This document shows, in pieces, positions 8,967 to 17,258 of a stretch of DNA of 64,000 bases (positions within the stretch are counted from its first letter, which is position 1; every line of letters starts with the position of its first letter). Below the pieces are notes generated by a model, which was not told the origin of the DNA, did no database searches, and worked only from the letters and a program-made list of their open reading frames with translations. A program made the translations under genes and the position numbers. Origin of the DNA: Collinsella stercoris DSM 13279 (GTDB lineage: Bacteria > Actinomycetota > Coriobacteriia > Coriobacteriales > Coriobacteriaceae); the NCBI RefSeq assembly GCF_020735465.1, contig NZ_CP085935.1, positions 744,001 through 808,000 on the forward strand. The letters are read 5' to 3'.

Positions 8967-9815
8967 ATGAGCAAGGCCGACAAGCTATTTGTGACCATGT
9001 GCCGCGACATCTTGGATCACGGCACCACGACGGAGGGGGAGAAGGTCCGTCCGCGCTGGGAGGACGGCACCCCCGCCTATACCATCAAGAACTTCGGCAT
9101 CACGAATCGTTACGACCTGCGCGAGGAGTTTCCCGCGCTCACGCTGCGCCGCACGGCGCTCAAGTCCGCCATGGACGAGATCTTGTGGATCTACCAGAAG
9201 AAGTCGAACAACATCAACGACCTCAATTCCCATATCTGGGATCAGTGGGCCGACGAGACCGGCTCGATCGGCAAGGCGTACGGCTACCAGATCGCGCAGA
9301 AGTCGCACTACAGGGAGGGCGACTTCGACCAGATGGACCGCGTGCTCTACGACCTGACGCACACGCCGTACTCGCGCCGCATCATGACGAACATGTACAC
9401 GTTCTCCGATCTCTCGGAGATGCACCTGTACCCGTGCGCGTATTCGGTGACGTACAACGTGACCTCCGAGCCCGGCTGCGACAAGCCCGTGCTCAACATG
9501 GTGCTCATGCAGCGCAGCCAGGACATCCTCGCCGCGAACAACTGGAACGTGTGCCAGTATGCGATCCTGCTCATGATGGTCGCGCGCCATTGCGACATGA
9601 TTGCCGGCGAGCTGCTGCACGTGATCGTGGATGCGCATATCTACGACCGTCACGTCGACATCGTGCGCGAGCTCATCGAGCGCCCGCAGTTCCCCGCGCC
9701 CAAGGTGTCGCTCAATCCCGAGGTCACGAACTTCTACGATTTCACGACCGACGATCTCATCGTCGAGGACTACAACCACGGCCCGCAGGTCAAGGGCATT
9801 CCGATCGCGGTGTAA
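8967..9815 (+). CDS. thyA: Thymidylate synthase
   Basis: The enzyme methylates dUMP to dTMP with methylenetetrahydrofolate; the dihydrofolate produced is recycled by the folA product encoded next. The 282-residue protein has the nucleophile Cys157 in LYPCAYS, the QRSQDI segment, and the HIYDRH dUMP-binding block. The motifs differ from the E. coli type (PCH becomes PCA, RSCD becomes RSQD) and look like the ThyA branch common in gut Firmicutes, which suggests an old transfer or a shared divergent lineage. The gene starts six bases after ffh. Confidence 0.93.
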   Translation: MSKADKLFVTMCRDILDHGTTTEGEKVRPRWEDGTPAYTIKNFGITNRYDLREEFPALTLRRTALKSAMDEILWIYQKKSNNINDLNSHIWDQWADETGSIGKAYGYQIAQKSHYREGDFDQMDRVLYDLTHTPYSRRIMTNMYTFSDLSEMHLYPCAYSVTYNVTSEPGCDKPVLNMVLMQRSQDILAANNWNVCQYAILLMMVARHCDMIAGELLHVIVDAHIYDRHVDIVRELIERPQFPAPKVSLNPEVTNFYDFTTDDLIVEDYNHGPQVKGIPIAV

Positions 9816-9827
9816 CCTTTATGCGTT

Positions 9828-9947
9828 GCCTCTGCGCCGCCCCATATCATCCCGTGCTCGAACAGCCCTGCTCGCACGAAGGCCACATGAGGTGGCCTTC
9901 GGCTCGTGCGGAACTGCGCGCGGGACGATATGGGGCGGCGCAGAGGC
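9828..9947 (-). repeat. Large intergenic palindrome, copy A (thyA-folA gap)
   Basis: Arms at 9828-9854 and 9921-9947 are 27 bp long and complementary except for one position; weak pairing continues a few bases outward. The 66-nt interior contains AGTTCCGCACGAGCC on the minus strand (9901-9915), an inner hairpin around 9871-9910, and a minus-strand match to GCGAGCAGGRCTGTYCGAGC. The same interior, at the same length, occurs in copy D at 44.4 kb, while the outer arm sequences differ between copies. The element begins within 13 bp of the thyA stop. Confidence 0.85.
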
Positions 9948-9984
9948 AGCGTGCAGTCGGCACGTGCTTGGTGAAGGAGTGAAT

Positions 9985-10503
9985 ATGACCTGTCAATTGA
10001 AGGCGATCGTCGCGGTTTGCGACGACTGGGGGATCGGGCGCGATGGGGACATGGTCGTGTCCAATCGCGCCGATATGCGTCATTTCGTGGCGTGTACCAA
10101 AGGGCATCCCGTCATCATGGGCCGCAAGACCCTGGAGAGCTTTCCCGGCGGCCGTCCGCTCAAAGACCGCCGCAATATCGTCCTCACGCGGGACGGCTCG
10201 TTTGCGCGCGAGGGTTTCGAGGTCGTCCATTCGGTCGATGAGGCGCGTGCCGCGGTCACGGACGAGGAGGTCGCCTGGGTCATCGGTGGGGGAGCCGTGT
10301 ACGAGCAGTTCCTGCCCTATTGCGTCGAGGCCGAGGTCACGCGCAACCATGTGGTGCACCCCGCAGACACCTTCTTTCCGAACCTCGACGAGGACGCCGC
10401 GTGGAAGGCGGCCGAGCGCCAAGGCGAGCGCACGATCGAAGAGGGTCAGGGAGACGCCGGCCTGCGCTATGAGTTCGTCACCTATCGCAAGGTGTCGTCG
10501 TAG
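9985..10503 (+). CDS. folA: Dihydrofolate reductase
   Basis: DHFR reduces dihydrofolate with NADPH and closes the cycle opened by ThyA. The 172-residue protein shows AIVAVCDDWGIGRDGDM at the N-terminus, the PVIMGRKTLESFPGGRPLKDRRNIVLTR cofactor region (split here by family motifs MGRKT and GRPL), and the WVIGGGAVYEQFLP nucleotide-binding block. The ATG at 9985 has GAAGGAG five bases upstream. Its pairing with thyA is the standard arrangement, but here palindrome copy A separates the two genes by 169 bp. Confidence 0.95.
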   Translation: MTCQLKAIVAVCDDWGIGRDGDMVVSNRADMRHFVACTKGHPVIMGRKTLESFPGGRPLKDRRNIVLTRDGSFAREGFEVVHSVDEARAAVTDEEVAWVIGGGAVYEQFLPYCVEAEVTRNHVVHPADTFFPNLDEDAAWKAAERQGERTIEEGQGDAGLRYEFVTYRKVSS

Positions 10504-10597
10504 CTTGTTGGTTGCGTCGGGGCGTCGCGGGGTGGACGGTGCGTGCTTCGCCTTGGTGGTCGCTCTGATTGGTTTTCGGCTTATGTAAGGTTCCCAT

Positions 10598-10624
10598 CGC
10601 CAGGGCGCTTGTTCGCCCGTGGCG
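10598..10624 (+). other. Small hairpin upstream of the VOC gene
   Basis: CGCCA-GGGCG at 10598-10607 pairs with CGCCC-TGGCG at 10614-10624 with a single bulged base and a six-base loop. There is no T run after it, so it is not a standard terminator. It lies about 20 bp before the ribosome site of the next gene. The 140-bp gap holds nothing else I can name. Confidence 0.4.
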
Positions 10625-10643
10625 CTCACCATAGGAAAGGTGC

Positions 10644-11015
10644 ATGATGAATTTCAAGATGGCTCATACGGAGATCCACGTGCTCGATCTTGACGCGTCG
10701 CTCAATTTTTACGAGCGGGCGCTCGGCCTTGTGCCCGTCCGCGAGAAAGGACCCGAGGACGGGTCGTGGAAGCTCGTCTTCCTGGGCAATGACTCGTCCG
10801 ATCATCTTTTGGAGCTCACGTGGAACCGAGGTCGCGTGGAGCCGTACAACCAGGGCGGTCGCGACATCCACCTCGCCTTCGAGGTCGATGACATCGACGC
10901 AGCGCATAAGCTCCACGAGTCCATGAGCTGCATCGTGAAGGAGAACCCCTCCATGGGCATCTACTTCATCGAGGACCCGGACGGGTTCTACATCGAGATC
11001 GTCCCCGCTCGATAA
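10644..11015 (+). CDS. VOC-superfamily protein, glyoxalase I-like
   Basis: This 123-residue protein has the two-repeat vicinal-oxygen-chelate fold of lactoylglutathione lyases. The four expected metal ligands can be placed at His8, Glu57, His76 and Glu118, matching the GloA pattern, and the C-terminus carries the DPDGFYIEI motif. In this lineage glutathione is not expected, so the true thiol substrate is unknown; methylglyoxal detoxification with another thiol is plausible. AGGAAAGG lies upstream, and an alternative start is the next codon (ATG at 10647). The following methyltransferase starts two bases after its stop. Confidence 0.85.
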   Translation: MMNFKMAHTEIHVLDLDASLNFYERALGLVPVREKGPEDGSWKLVFLGNDSSDHLLELTWNRGRVEPYNQGGRDIHLAFEVDDIDAAHKLHESMSCIVKENPSMGIYFIEDPDGFYIEIVPAR

Positions 11016-11017
11016 CG

Positions 11018-11929
11018 ATGGGGCATATCGACGTCATTCATGTCGCCAGCCTCGATGATCCCAGGTTGGAGGCCTACACGAAGTTGACCGAGCGCCAGCT
11101 TCGATCGGTGCTCGAGCCCGAAAAGGGGATTTTCATCGCGGAAAGCGGAAAAGTTATTGAGCGCGCCGTTGAGGCGGGTCTGGAGCCGGTGAGCTTTTTG
11201 CTGGGGGAGCGGTGGCTCGAGCACATGACGCCGTTGTTCGACGTGGTCGCTCGGGAACATCCCGGTTTGGAAGTTCCGGTCTTCGTGGGAGCCATGGAGC
11301 TTCTCGAAGAGCTGACTGGCTTTTCCGTTACACGTGGCGCGCTGGCCGCCTTCCGGCGGCCGCCAATGCCCGATGCCCGCGCGTTTCTCGATGGTCTTGT
11401 CGATCGTGCCGCCGGACGCCCGGTTCGCGTATGCATTCTCGAGGGCATCGTCGATCACTCCAACGTCGGCGCCATTTTTCGCTCCGCGGCAGCCCTCAAC
11501 GTTGACGGCATCTTGGCGAGCCCCACGTGCGTCGACCCGCTGTATCGTCGTTCCGCCCGTGTCTCCATGGGAACGGTCTTCCAGGTTCCCTGGACGCGCA
11601 TTGGCACAGAGGCGAGGACTTGGCCTCGCGACGGCTTGGCGGTTCTGCATGACGCAGGCTTCACGTGCGCCGCGATGGCGCTCTCCGACGACTCGGTTTC
11701 ACTGGATGACCCTGCGCTCCAGAGCATCGAGCGCCTTGCGGTGTTCATGGGCACCGAGGGCGCAGGTCTGCAGCCAAAGACAATTGCGGGCTGCGACAAG
11801 ACCATCCGCATTCCCATGGCGCACGGCGTCGACTCCCTGAACGTCGCCGCCGCGAGCGCCGTCGCGTTCTGGCAGCTCTGTCCACATGTGGATAACGGCT
11901 ATACCTATAAGCCGGGCATGTTCGCATAG
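11018..11929 (+). CDS. SpoU/TrmH-family RNA 2'-O-methyltransferase
   Basis: The 303-residue protein has an N-terminal substrate-binding part and a C-terminal SPOUT knot domain. Knot motifs are visible: ILEGIVDHSNVGAIFRSA (motif 1, with the Asn and Arg needed for catalysis), FMGTEGAGL (motif 2) and IPMAHGVDSLNVAAASAVAFW in pieces (motif 3). It therefore transfers methyl from SAM to a ribose 2'-OH in rRNA or tRNA; the exact site cannot be told. No clear ribosome site is seen, so translation may be coupled to the VOC gene two bases upstream. Confidence 0.88.
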   Translation: MGHIDVIHVASLDDPRLEAYTKLTERQLRSVLEPEKGIFIAESGKVIERAVEAGLEPVSFLLGERWLEHMTPLFDVVAREHPGLEVPVFVGAMELLEELTGFSVTRGALAAFRRPPMPDARAFLDGLVDRAAGRPVRVCILEGIVDHSNVGAIFRSAAALNVDGILASPTCVDPLYRRSARVSMGTVFQVPWTRIGTEARTWPRDGLAVLHDAGFTCAAMALSDDSVSLDDPALQSIERLAVFMGTEGAGLQPKTIAGCDKTIRIPMAHGVDSLNVAAASAVAFWQLCPHVDNGYTYKPGMFA

Positions 11930-11935
11930 CTGCGT

Positions 11936-12056
11936 CTTGCCTGCGGGTCCTACTCGGGTGGTCCGGGGCCGGCATATTCTCGCAGGGCGTTTTTGTGGAG
12001 CGAATCGCAACCGCGCCCGAAGAGATCATGCCGGCCCTGGACCGAGGTGCAGGTCG
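11936..12056 (+). repeat. Large intergenic palindrome, probable diverged copy B
   Basis: GGTCCGGGGCCGGCAT at 11960-11975 pairs with ATGCCGGCCCTGGACC at 12028-12043 with one mismatch. Outside this, CTCGG and CCTGC on the left match CCGAG and GCAGG on the right with small bulges. The 52-nt interior aligns loosely with copy C (shared CATATT and GAGCG blocks in the same order). It starts within about 10 bp of the methyltransferase stop and fills the 167-bp gap before the MATE gene. Membership in the same family as copies A and D is an inference. Confidence 0.6.
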
Positions 12057-12096
12057 AGCTATTTTCTTGGCAGATTCCTAGAGTGCGGAGGGGCGC

Positions 12097-13479
12097 ATGG
12101 CAAAACGAGCCGCTAACGGGTCAATCGACGTCACGCAGGGCGTGATCTGGCGGCAGCTGCTCGCGCTGTGCGTACCGATCTTCTTCAGCTCTTTCTTCCA
12201 GCAGGCCTACGCCCTCATCAACACCTATATCGTCGGTCAGTTCGGTGGAAAGATCGCGCTGGGCGGTATCCAGTCGACGCTCTCGCTCTCCGAGCTCGCC
12301 ATCGGTTTTTGCGTCGGTCTCGGTGCCGGCTGCGCCGTCATCACCGGGCAGTTCTTTGGGCAGCGCGACGATGAGCGCCTATCCAGGTCCGTGCATACCG
12401 CCATGACGCTCGCGCTCGTTGTGGGGGCGCTCATCTCGGTCCTGGGCGTCATGTTTCTACCCGCCATCCTCACCCTCATGGGCACCCCGCGCGAGCTCAT
12501 GTGGGAGGCCTTGGCGTATTCTCGCTGCTATTTTGGGGCCATGGTGTTCTCGCTCGTGCTCAACATGGGGACGGCGCTGCTCCGTGCCGTCGGCGACACG
12601 CGGGCGCCCGCCCTCATCATCGCATCGGGCTGCGTGTTCAATGTCACATTTGATCTCATTTTCGTCGCTGGGTTCAAGATGGAGGCGCTCGGGTGCGGTA
12701 TCGCCACGGCGCTCACCATCACCATCAATGCCTCGATGGTGATGGTGAGGCTCATGCGTGTCCAAGGCGCGTGGAGGCTCGATCCCCGGCGACTCGGCAT
12801 CGATCGCTCCATCTGCCGAAGCATGCTCGCAACGGGCCTTCCGCTGGCGGTCCAGTCGTCGTTGTACTCGATCTCCAACATCATCGTGCAGTCGACGGTG
12901 AATTCCTTCGGTGCGGATGCGGTGACCGGGTGGGGGCTCGCCGCCCGTTTGGACGGGATCGTCTGGATGGTCACCGAGGCGCTCGGCGTCGCCATGACGA
13001 CGTTTTCCGCGCAGAACTTCGGAGCGCGCAACTACGAGCGCATGCGGCGCGGATACCACGTCTCGCTCGTCATCACGGTCGGGGTCATCGGGAGCATGGC
13101 GCTGTTCCTCCTCGCGTTCGTCGAGCCCCTTGCGCGCTTCTTCATCGACGACTCGGCGGTCGTGTCCTACACCTCCACGATGATTCACTTCATCGCGCCG
13201 TTTTACCTGTTCTACTCGATCGTCGACAACACGTCGGGCGCCATTCGCGGGTCCGGCGAGAGCCTGCGCCCCATGCTCCTCACGGTTATCGGTACGGTCG
13301 TGTTCCGCGTCGCGTGGCTGCTCGTGGTGGTGCCGTTGCACCACACGCTGCAGACCATGCTGCTGGTCTATCCGGTCACGTGGATCCTGACCGCGGCCCT
13401 GTTCGTCGCGTATCATCACTTCGGGCATTGGCTCGCCCATGCCGAGACGCGGCGCGATCGCCTGGAGCTGGACATTTAG
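12097..13479 (+). CDS. MATE-family multidrug/solute efflux transporter
   Basis: The 460-residue protein is very hydrophobic with about twelve predicted transmembrane helices in two homologous halves, the MatE layout. The start of the first half, with WRQLLALCVPIFFSSFFQQ and an early Asn-Thr-Tyr-Ile-Val-Gly segment, is typical of NorM/DinF-like exporters, which use sodium or proton gradients. The substrate cannot be inferred. GGAGGGG lies before the ATG at 12097. The nearest genes do not suggest a pathway. Confidence 0.9.
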   Translation: MAKRAANGSIDVTQGVIWRQLLALCVPIFFSSFFQQAYALINTYIVGQFGGKIALGGIQSTLSLSELAIGFCVGLGAGCAVITGQFFGQRDDERLSRSVHTAMTLALVVGALISVLGVMFLPAILTLMGTPRELMWEALAYSRCYFGAMVFSLVLNMGTALLRAVGDTRAPALIIASGCVFNVTFDLIFVAGFKMEALGCGIATALTITINASMVMVRLMRVQGAWRLDPRRLGIDRSICRSMLATGLPLAVQSSLYSISNIIVQSTVNSFGADAVTGWGLAARLDGIVWMVTEALGVAMTTFSAQNFGARNYERMRRGYHVSLVITVGVIGSMALFLLAFVEPLARFFIDDSAVVSYTSTMIHFIAPFYLFYSIVDNTSGAIRGSGESLRPMLLTVIGTVVFRVAWLLVVVPLHHTLQTMLLVYPVTWILTAALFVAYHHFGHWLAHAETRRDRLELDI

Positions 13480-13644
13480 CGTGGCTACATGGCTGCTGAG
13501 CCGATCTCGCGCCCGCGCCCTCGAGACTCGTGTGGACGGGTGCGGCTCGCGCCCGCGGCAGGGTGTTCGCAATTCCTGCGTTTAGCCGGGGCCTCTCGCG
13601 GGTATCCTCTGAGCATTACTGAACGTACGGACGGAGTATCCCCC

Positions 13645-15552
13645 ATGGAGATGGACGACCATAAACGCAGGAGGAACCTTATCCTCTATGTGCTGATCGC
13701 TTTTGCGGTCTACCTGGTCTTGAGCAGCGTGCTTTTCCCCAATTTCAAGAACGGCGGGCTCGAGGTCAAAGAGGTGACGTATTCGCAACTGCTCAAGGAC
13801 CTTGAGAACAAAAAGGTCGATGAGATCAGCTATACCACCGACGACGCGCAGGCGCTCTACACCCTCAAGGGCGAGGAGGACAAGGCGTATCAGACGACGA
13901 CCATGCCCACCGATGTGGATCTGACCAACCGCATCGAGGAGGCCGGCGCGACCCTCAAGGTCACGATACCCAAGCAAGATTCCGGCATGTGGACGTACCT
14001 GTTCATCACGGTGTTCGCGCCCATGCTCATCTTCTTCCTGCTGGGCTGGTGGCTCAACCGTCGCATGAAGAAGGCCATGGGGGACGACAACCCCTCGATG
14101 GACTTCTCGGGCGGCGGATTCGGCGGCCTGGGCGGCGGCAACTTGGGCAAGTCCGGCGCGCGCATCGTCGCCTCCAAGGACGTGGGCGTGACCTTTAAGG
14201 ACGTCGCGGGCCAGGAGGAGGCCAAGGAGTCCCTCAAGGAGGTCGTCGACTTCCTCGAGAAGCCCAAGCGCTATGAGGAGATCGGCGCCAAGCTGCCGCG
14301 CGGCGCCCTGCTCGTGGGTCCTCCCGGCACCGGCAAGACGCTGCTCGCCAAGGCGGTCGCCGGCGAGGCGGGCGTTCCGTTCTTCTCCATCTCGGGCTCT
14401 GAGTTCGTCGAGATGTTCGTGGGCCGTGGCGCCGCCAAGGTGCGCGACCTGTTCAAGCAGGCCAAGGAAAAGGCCCCCTGCATCGTCTTTATCGACGAGA
14501 TCGACACCATCGGCAAGAAGCGCGACGGCGGCGGGTTCTCGGGCAACGACGAGCGCGAGCAGACCCTCAACCAGCTGCTCACCGAGATGGACGGCTTCGA
14601 CAACCAAAAGGGCATCGTGGTGCTCGCAGCCACGAATCGCCCGGACTCCCTCGACGCCGCGCTGTTGCGCCCGGGCCGCTTTGACCGCCGCGTGCCCGTG
14701 GAGCTGCCCGACCTCGCGGGACGCAAGGCGATCCTCGAGCTTCATTCCAAGGACGTGAAGACGGAGCCCGGCATCGACCTCACCGCGATCGCCCGCGCCA
14801 CGCCCGGCGCGTCCGGCGCCGACCTTGCCAACATCATCAACGAGGGCGCGCTGCGCGCGGTGCGCCTGGGACGCACCCGCGCCACGCAGGAGGACTTCGA
14901 GGAGAGCGTCGAGGTGGTCATCGCCGGCCAGCAGCGCAAGTCCACGGTTCTGTCCGACCATGAGAAGCAGGTCGTCGCCTACCACGAGATCGGCCACGCC
15001 ATCGTTGCGGCCCGTCAAAAGGGCTCCGCGCCGGTGACCAAGATCACCATCGTGCCGCGCACGAGCGGTGCGCTCGGCTACACCATGCAGGTCGAGGAGG
15101 ACGAGCGCTTCCTCACCACCAAGCAGGAGGTCCTGGACAAGCTCGCGGTGTACTGCGGCGGCCGCGCCGCCGAGGAGCTCATCTTCGGCGAGATGACCAC
15201 CGGTGCCGCCAACGACATCGAGCAGGCGACCAAGCTGGCGCGCAACATGATCACGCGCTTCGGCATGTCCGACGAGTTCGGCATGATGGCGCTCGGCACG
15301 GTGCAGAACGCCTACCTCAATCAGGACACGTCGCTCACCTGCGCCCCCGGCACCGCGGAGCGCGTCGACGCGGCGGTTCGCAAGCTTATCTTCGAGGCGC
15401 ATGACAGCGCGTTGCAGATCTTGCGCGAGAACAAATTCAAGCTGCACGAGCTCGCCCATTACCTCTACAAAAAGGAGACCATCACGGGCGATGAGTTCAT
15501 GAGCCTGCTCACGCGCGAGAACCCGCTCATGCCCAAACCCACGCAGGAGTAG
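13645..15552 (+). CDS. ftsH: ATP-dependent zinc metalloprotease FtsH
   Basis: FtsH degrades misassembled membrane proteins and some cytosolic regulators. The 635-residue product has two transmembrane segments (about 12-30 and 116-136) around a small extracytoplasmic domain, an AAA+ module with Walker A GPPGTGKT at 225-232, Walker B FIDEID, the second region of homology ending in RPGRFDRRV, and the zinc site HEIGH at 447-451. The ATG at 13645 is chosen over upstream frames because GGAG lies at 13633-13636 and the family begins with a short basic segment before TM1. A weak TATCCT -10 lies at 13603. Confidence 0.96.
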   Translation: MEMDDHKRRRNLILYVLIAFAVYLVLSSVLFPNFKNGGLEVKEVTYSQLLKDLENKKVDEISYTTDDAQALYTLKGEEDKAYQTTTMPTDVDLTNRIEEAGATLKVTIPKQDSGMWTYLFITVFAPMLIFFLLGWWLNRRMKKAMGDDNPSMDFSGGGFGGLGGGNLGKSGARIVASKDVGVTFKDVAGQEEAKESLKEVVDFLEKPKRYEEIGAKLPRGALLVGPPGTGKTLLAKAVAGEAGVPFFSISGSEFVEMFVGRGAAKVRDLFKQAKEKAPCIVFIDEIDTIGKKRDGGGFSGNDEREQTLNQLLTEMDGFDNQKGIVVLAATNRPDSLDAALLRPGRFDRRVPVELPDLAGRKAILELHSKDVKTEPGIDLTAIARATPGASGADLANIINEGALRAVRLGRTRATQEDFEESVEVVIAGQQRKSTVLSDHEKQVVAYHEIGHAIVAARQKGSAPVTKITIVPRTSGALGYTMQVEEDERFLTTKQEVLDKLAVYCGGRAAEELIFGEMTTGAANDIEQATKLARNMITRFGMSDEFGMMALGTVQNAYLNQDTSLTCAPGTAERVDAAVRKLIFEAHDSALQILRENKFKLHELAHYLYKKETITGDEFMSLLTRENPLMPKPTQE

Positions 15553-15581
15553 CGCGATGTCAGGTGCCCAGCGCCTGTCGA

Positions 15582-15614
15582 GGACCCCGTCGGCGCCAGT
15601 CGTTGACGGGGTCC
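15582..15614 (+). other. Perfect 10-bp hairpin in the ftsH-NYN gap
   Basis: GGACCCCGTC at 15582-15591 and GACGGGGTCC at 15605-15614 are exact complements around a 13-nt loop. A smaller hairpin (GGTGT/ACACC, 15616-15629) follows at once. There is no U tract, so an mRNA-stabilising or processing structure is as likely as a terminator. Confidence 0.5.
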
Positions 15615-15651
15615 CGGTGTGATGACACCCCCTCCACGCAGAAAGGACCCT

Positions 15652-16545
15652 ATGTTCGAATCGACTTCCGAGCTTCGCTTCGCCGTGCTCATCGATGCCG
15701 ACAACATCAGCGAGAAGTACGTCAAGGTGGTGCTCGACGAGATCTCCAACGCGGGCGTCGCCACCTACAAGCGCATCTACGGGGACTGGACGAGCCCTCG
15801 CTTGGCGAGTTGGAAGAGCTGCCTGCTCGACAACTCGATCATCCCCATGCAGCAGTACAGCTACACCTACGGCAAGAACGCGACCGATTCCGCGATGATC
15901 ATCGACGCCATGGACATCCTGTACTCGGGGACCGTCGACGGCTTCGCCATCGTGAGCTCCGATTCGGATTTCACCCGGCTGGTCGCCCGTCTGCGCGAGA
16001 GCGGCATGGTGGTGATCGGCATGGGCGAGCAGAAGACGCCCAAGCCCTTCATCTCCGCATGCAATCAATTCAAGTACCTCGATCTTCTGTATGCCCAGCA
16101 GGTCGAGGCCCCCGAGGAGCCGGCGTCCGCCGCGGCAGACGACGGCGACGAGCAGGCCGGCAGATCATCCCAGCGCAAGCGCCGTCGGCGCCCGGGCGAT
16201 GCCGGCGGCGTCGCCGCAGAGGCCTGCGCCTGCGATGACCTCGAGGACGACGGCGAGGGGGAGGTCGCCTTTGGCGAGATGAGCCGCGCCGACAAGCGCC
16301 GCCACCTGCGCGCCATCCGGTGCGCCATCAACGCTGTCATCGACTCCTTCGCCGACGAGGACGGATGGGTGTCGCTCGGGCAGCTCGGCGATCAGCTCTC
16401 AAAGCGCCTGCCCGATTTCGACGTGCGCAATTACGGCTACAAGCGGCTGAGACCCTTCCTCAAATCGCTGGGCGTGTATGAATTCGACGAGCCCACCGGG
16501 GAGTCCGGCAAGCGCCAGATCTACCTGCGCGCCCGCGACGCCTAA
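15652..16545 (+). CDS. NYN-domain (PIN-like) protein with C-terminal OST-HTH/LOTUS domain
   Basis: The 297-residue protein begins with a NYN domain (about 8-150): Asp15 in LIDADN, the Asp pair in TDSAMIIDAMD and the SSDSDF motif give the acidic cluster of PIN-like nucleases. A disordered, Lys/Arg- and acid-rich linker (about 150-215) leads to an OST-HTH/LOTUS winged-helix domain (about 220-295), which in other proteins binds RNA. A LabA/MARF1-like RNA nuclease is the best guess; no function is established. GAAAGGA at 15641-15647 sets the ATG at 15652. It stands alone between ftsH and rplS. Confidence 0.85.
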   Translation: MFESTSELRFAVLIDADNISEKYVKVVLDEISNAGVATYKRIYGDWTSPRLASWKSCLLDNSIIPMQQYSYTYGKNATDSAMIIDAMDILYSGTVDGFAIVSSDSDFTRLVARLRESGMVVIGMGEQKTPKPFISACNQFKYLDLLYAQQVEAPEEPASAAADDGDEQAGRSSQRKRRRRPGDAGGVAAEACACDDLEDDGEGEVAFGEMSRADKRRHLRAIRCAINAVIDSFADEDGWVSLGQLGDQLSKRLPDFDVRNYGYKRLRPFLKSLGVYEFDEPTGESGKRQIYLRARDA

Positions 16546-16715
16546 CGGTCGGGTGCCAAGGTGTTGCTCGCGTCGCGATGGAGGCTGGCGGGGTTCGACC
16601 GCTTTCGCGCCTGACCGCGCATAGCGCGAACGGGGTATGTGGCCCATGACATGCGCAGGGCTTGTGTAAAAGGGCAACGGCCCACTTTTACGTATCATGC
16701 ACCGGGTTTCTTGTG

Positions 16716-16721
16716 TATACT
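16716..16721 (+). promoter_or_regulatory. Possible -10 (TATACT) for rplS
   Basis: TATACT lies at 16716-16721, about 70 bp before rplS, within an AT-rich patch of the 245-bp gap after the NYN gene. No good -35 is at the right distance. An imperfect hairpin (16666-16691, GTAAAA/TTTTAC plus GGGC/GCCC) sits just upstream. Confidence 0.4.
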
Positions 16722-16743
16722 CTCAAACGTTTGTTCAACCTAT

Positions 16744-16766
16744 GTGCCGGCGTACGCGTGCGGCAC
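16744..16766 (+). other. Hairpin in the rplS 5' leader
   Basis: GTGCCG at 16744-16749 pairs with CGGCAC at 16761-16766, enclosing the palindromic GCGTACGC. It lies 25 bp before the rplS start, in the expected transcript leader. Ribosomal-protein leaders often carry autoregulatory structures, so this is a candidate, not a proven one. Confidence 0.4.
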
Positions 16767-16790
16767 CTCTAGAAGAGTAAGGAATCTGTC

Positions 16791-17132
16791 ATGGATTACA
16801 TCCGCGCAATCGAGCGTCAGCAGATCCGCGAGGACATGCCTCGCATCCTCGTCGGCGACAACGTCAAGGTGCACTACCGCATCAAGGAGGGCGACCGCGA
16901 GCGCGTCCAGGTGTTCCAGGGCGACGTCATCCGTCTCCAGGGCGCCGGTTCCCGCGAGACCTTCACGGTCCGCAAGGTCTCCTACGGCGTCGGCGTTGAG
17001 CGTACCTTCCCGGTTCACTCCCCGAAGATCGCCAAGCTCGAGGTCGTTCGTCACGGTAAGGTCCGTCGCGCCAAGCTCTACTACCTGCGCGACAAGGTGG
17101 GCAAGGCTGCCCGCATCCCCGAGAAGCGCTAA
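16791..17132 (+). CDS. rplS: 50S ribosomal protein L19
   Basis: The 113-residue basic protein contains the L19 hallmarks: the [20 protein letters not shown] segment (seen as VKVHYRI and [12 protein letters not shown]) and the C-terminal [12 protein letters not shown], near the usual RLFYLR-type block here written KLYYLRDK. L19 sits at the 30S-50S interface. The start has TAAGGA upstream. Here it is a single-gene unit, without rpsP-rimM-trmD, ended by a strong terminator; loss of that classic operon context is notable but not rare. Confidence 0.97.
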   Translation: MDYIRAIERQQIREDMPRILVGDNVKVHYRIKEGDRERVQVFQGDVIRLQGAGSRETFTVRKVSYGVGVERTFPVHSPKIAKLEVVRHGKVRRAKLYYLRDKVGKAARIPEKR

Positions 17133-17167
17133 GCGCGGCCTCGAGGCTCACAGATCCGTACGGAAGG

Positions 17168-17196
17168 CGGGCCGCTCGCAAGGGCGGCCCGTTTTT
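17168..17196 (+). terminator. Intrinsic terminator of rplS
   Basis: CGGGCCGC at 17168-17175 pairs with GCGGCCCG at 17184-17191 around an eight-base loop, followed directly by TTTTT. This is a textbook Rho-independent terminator about 36 bp after the rplS stop. Confidence 0.9.
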
Positions 17197-17258
17197 CTTT
17201 GAGACGCCGCTTGGGGCGTCTTGCTTGCAGCGCGCCAGAACTTGAAGGGGAGTCGCGT

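Noticed and set aside
9985-10503. Acquired trimethoprim-resistance type DHFR
   Set aside because: It is paired with thyA and shows normal chromosomal DHFR motifs; no integron or transposon features are near.
13582-16068. Minus-strand open frame of 828 codons opposite ftsH and the NYN gene
   Set aside because: It is a shadow of well-supported genes, rich in His, Gly and Asp with no domain pattern.
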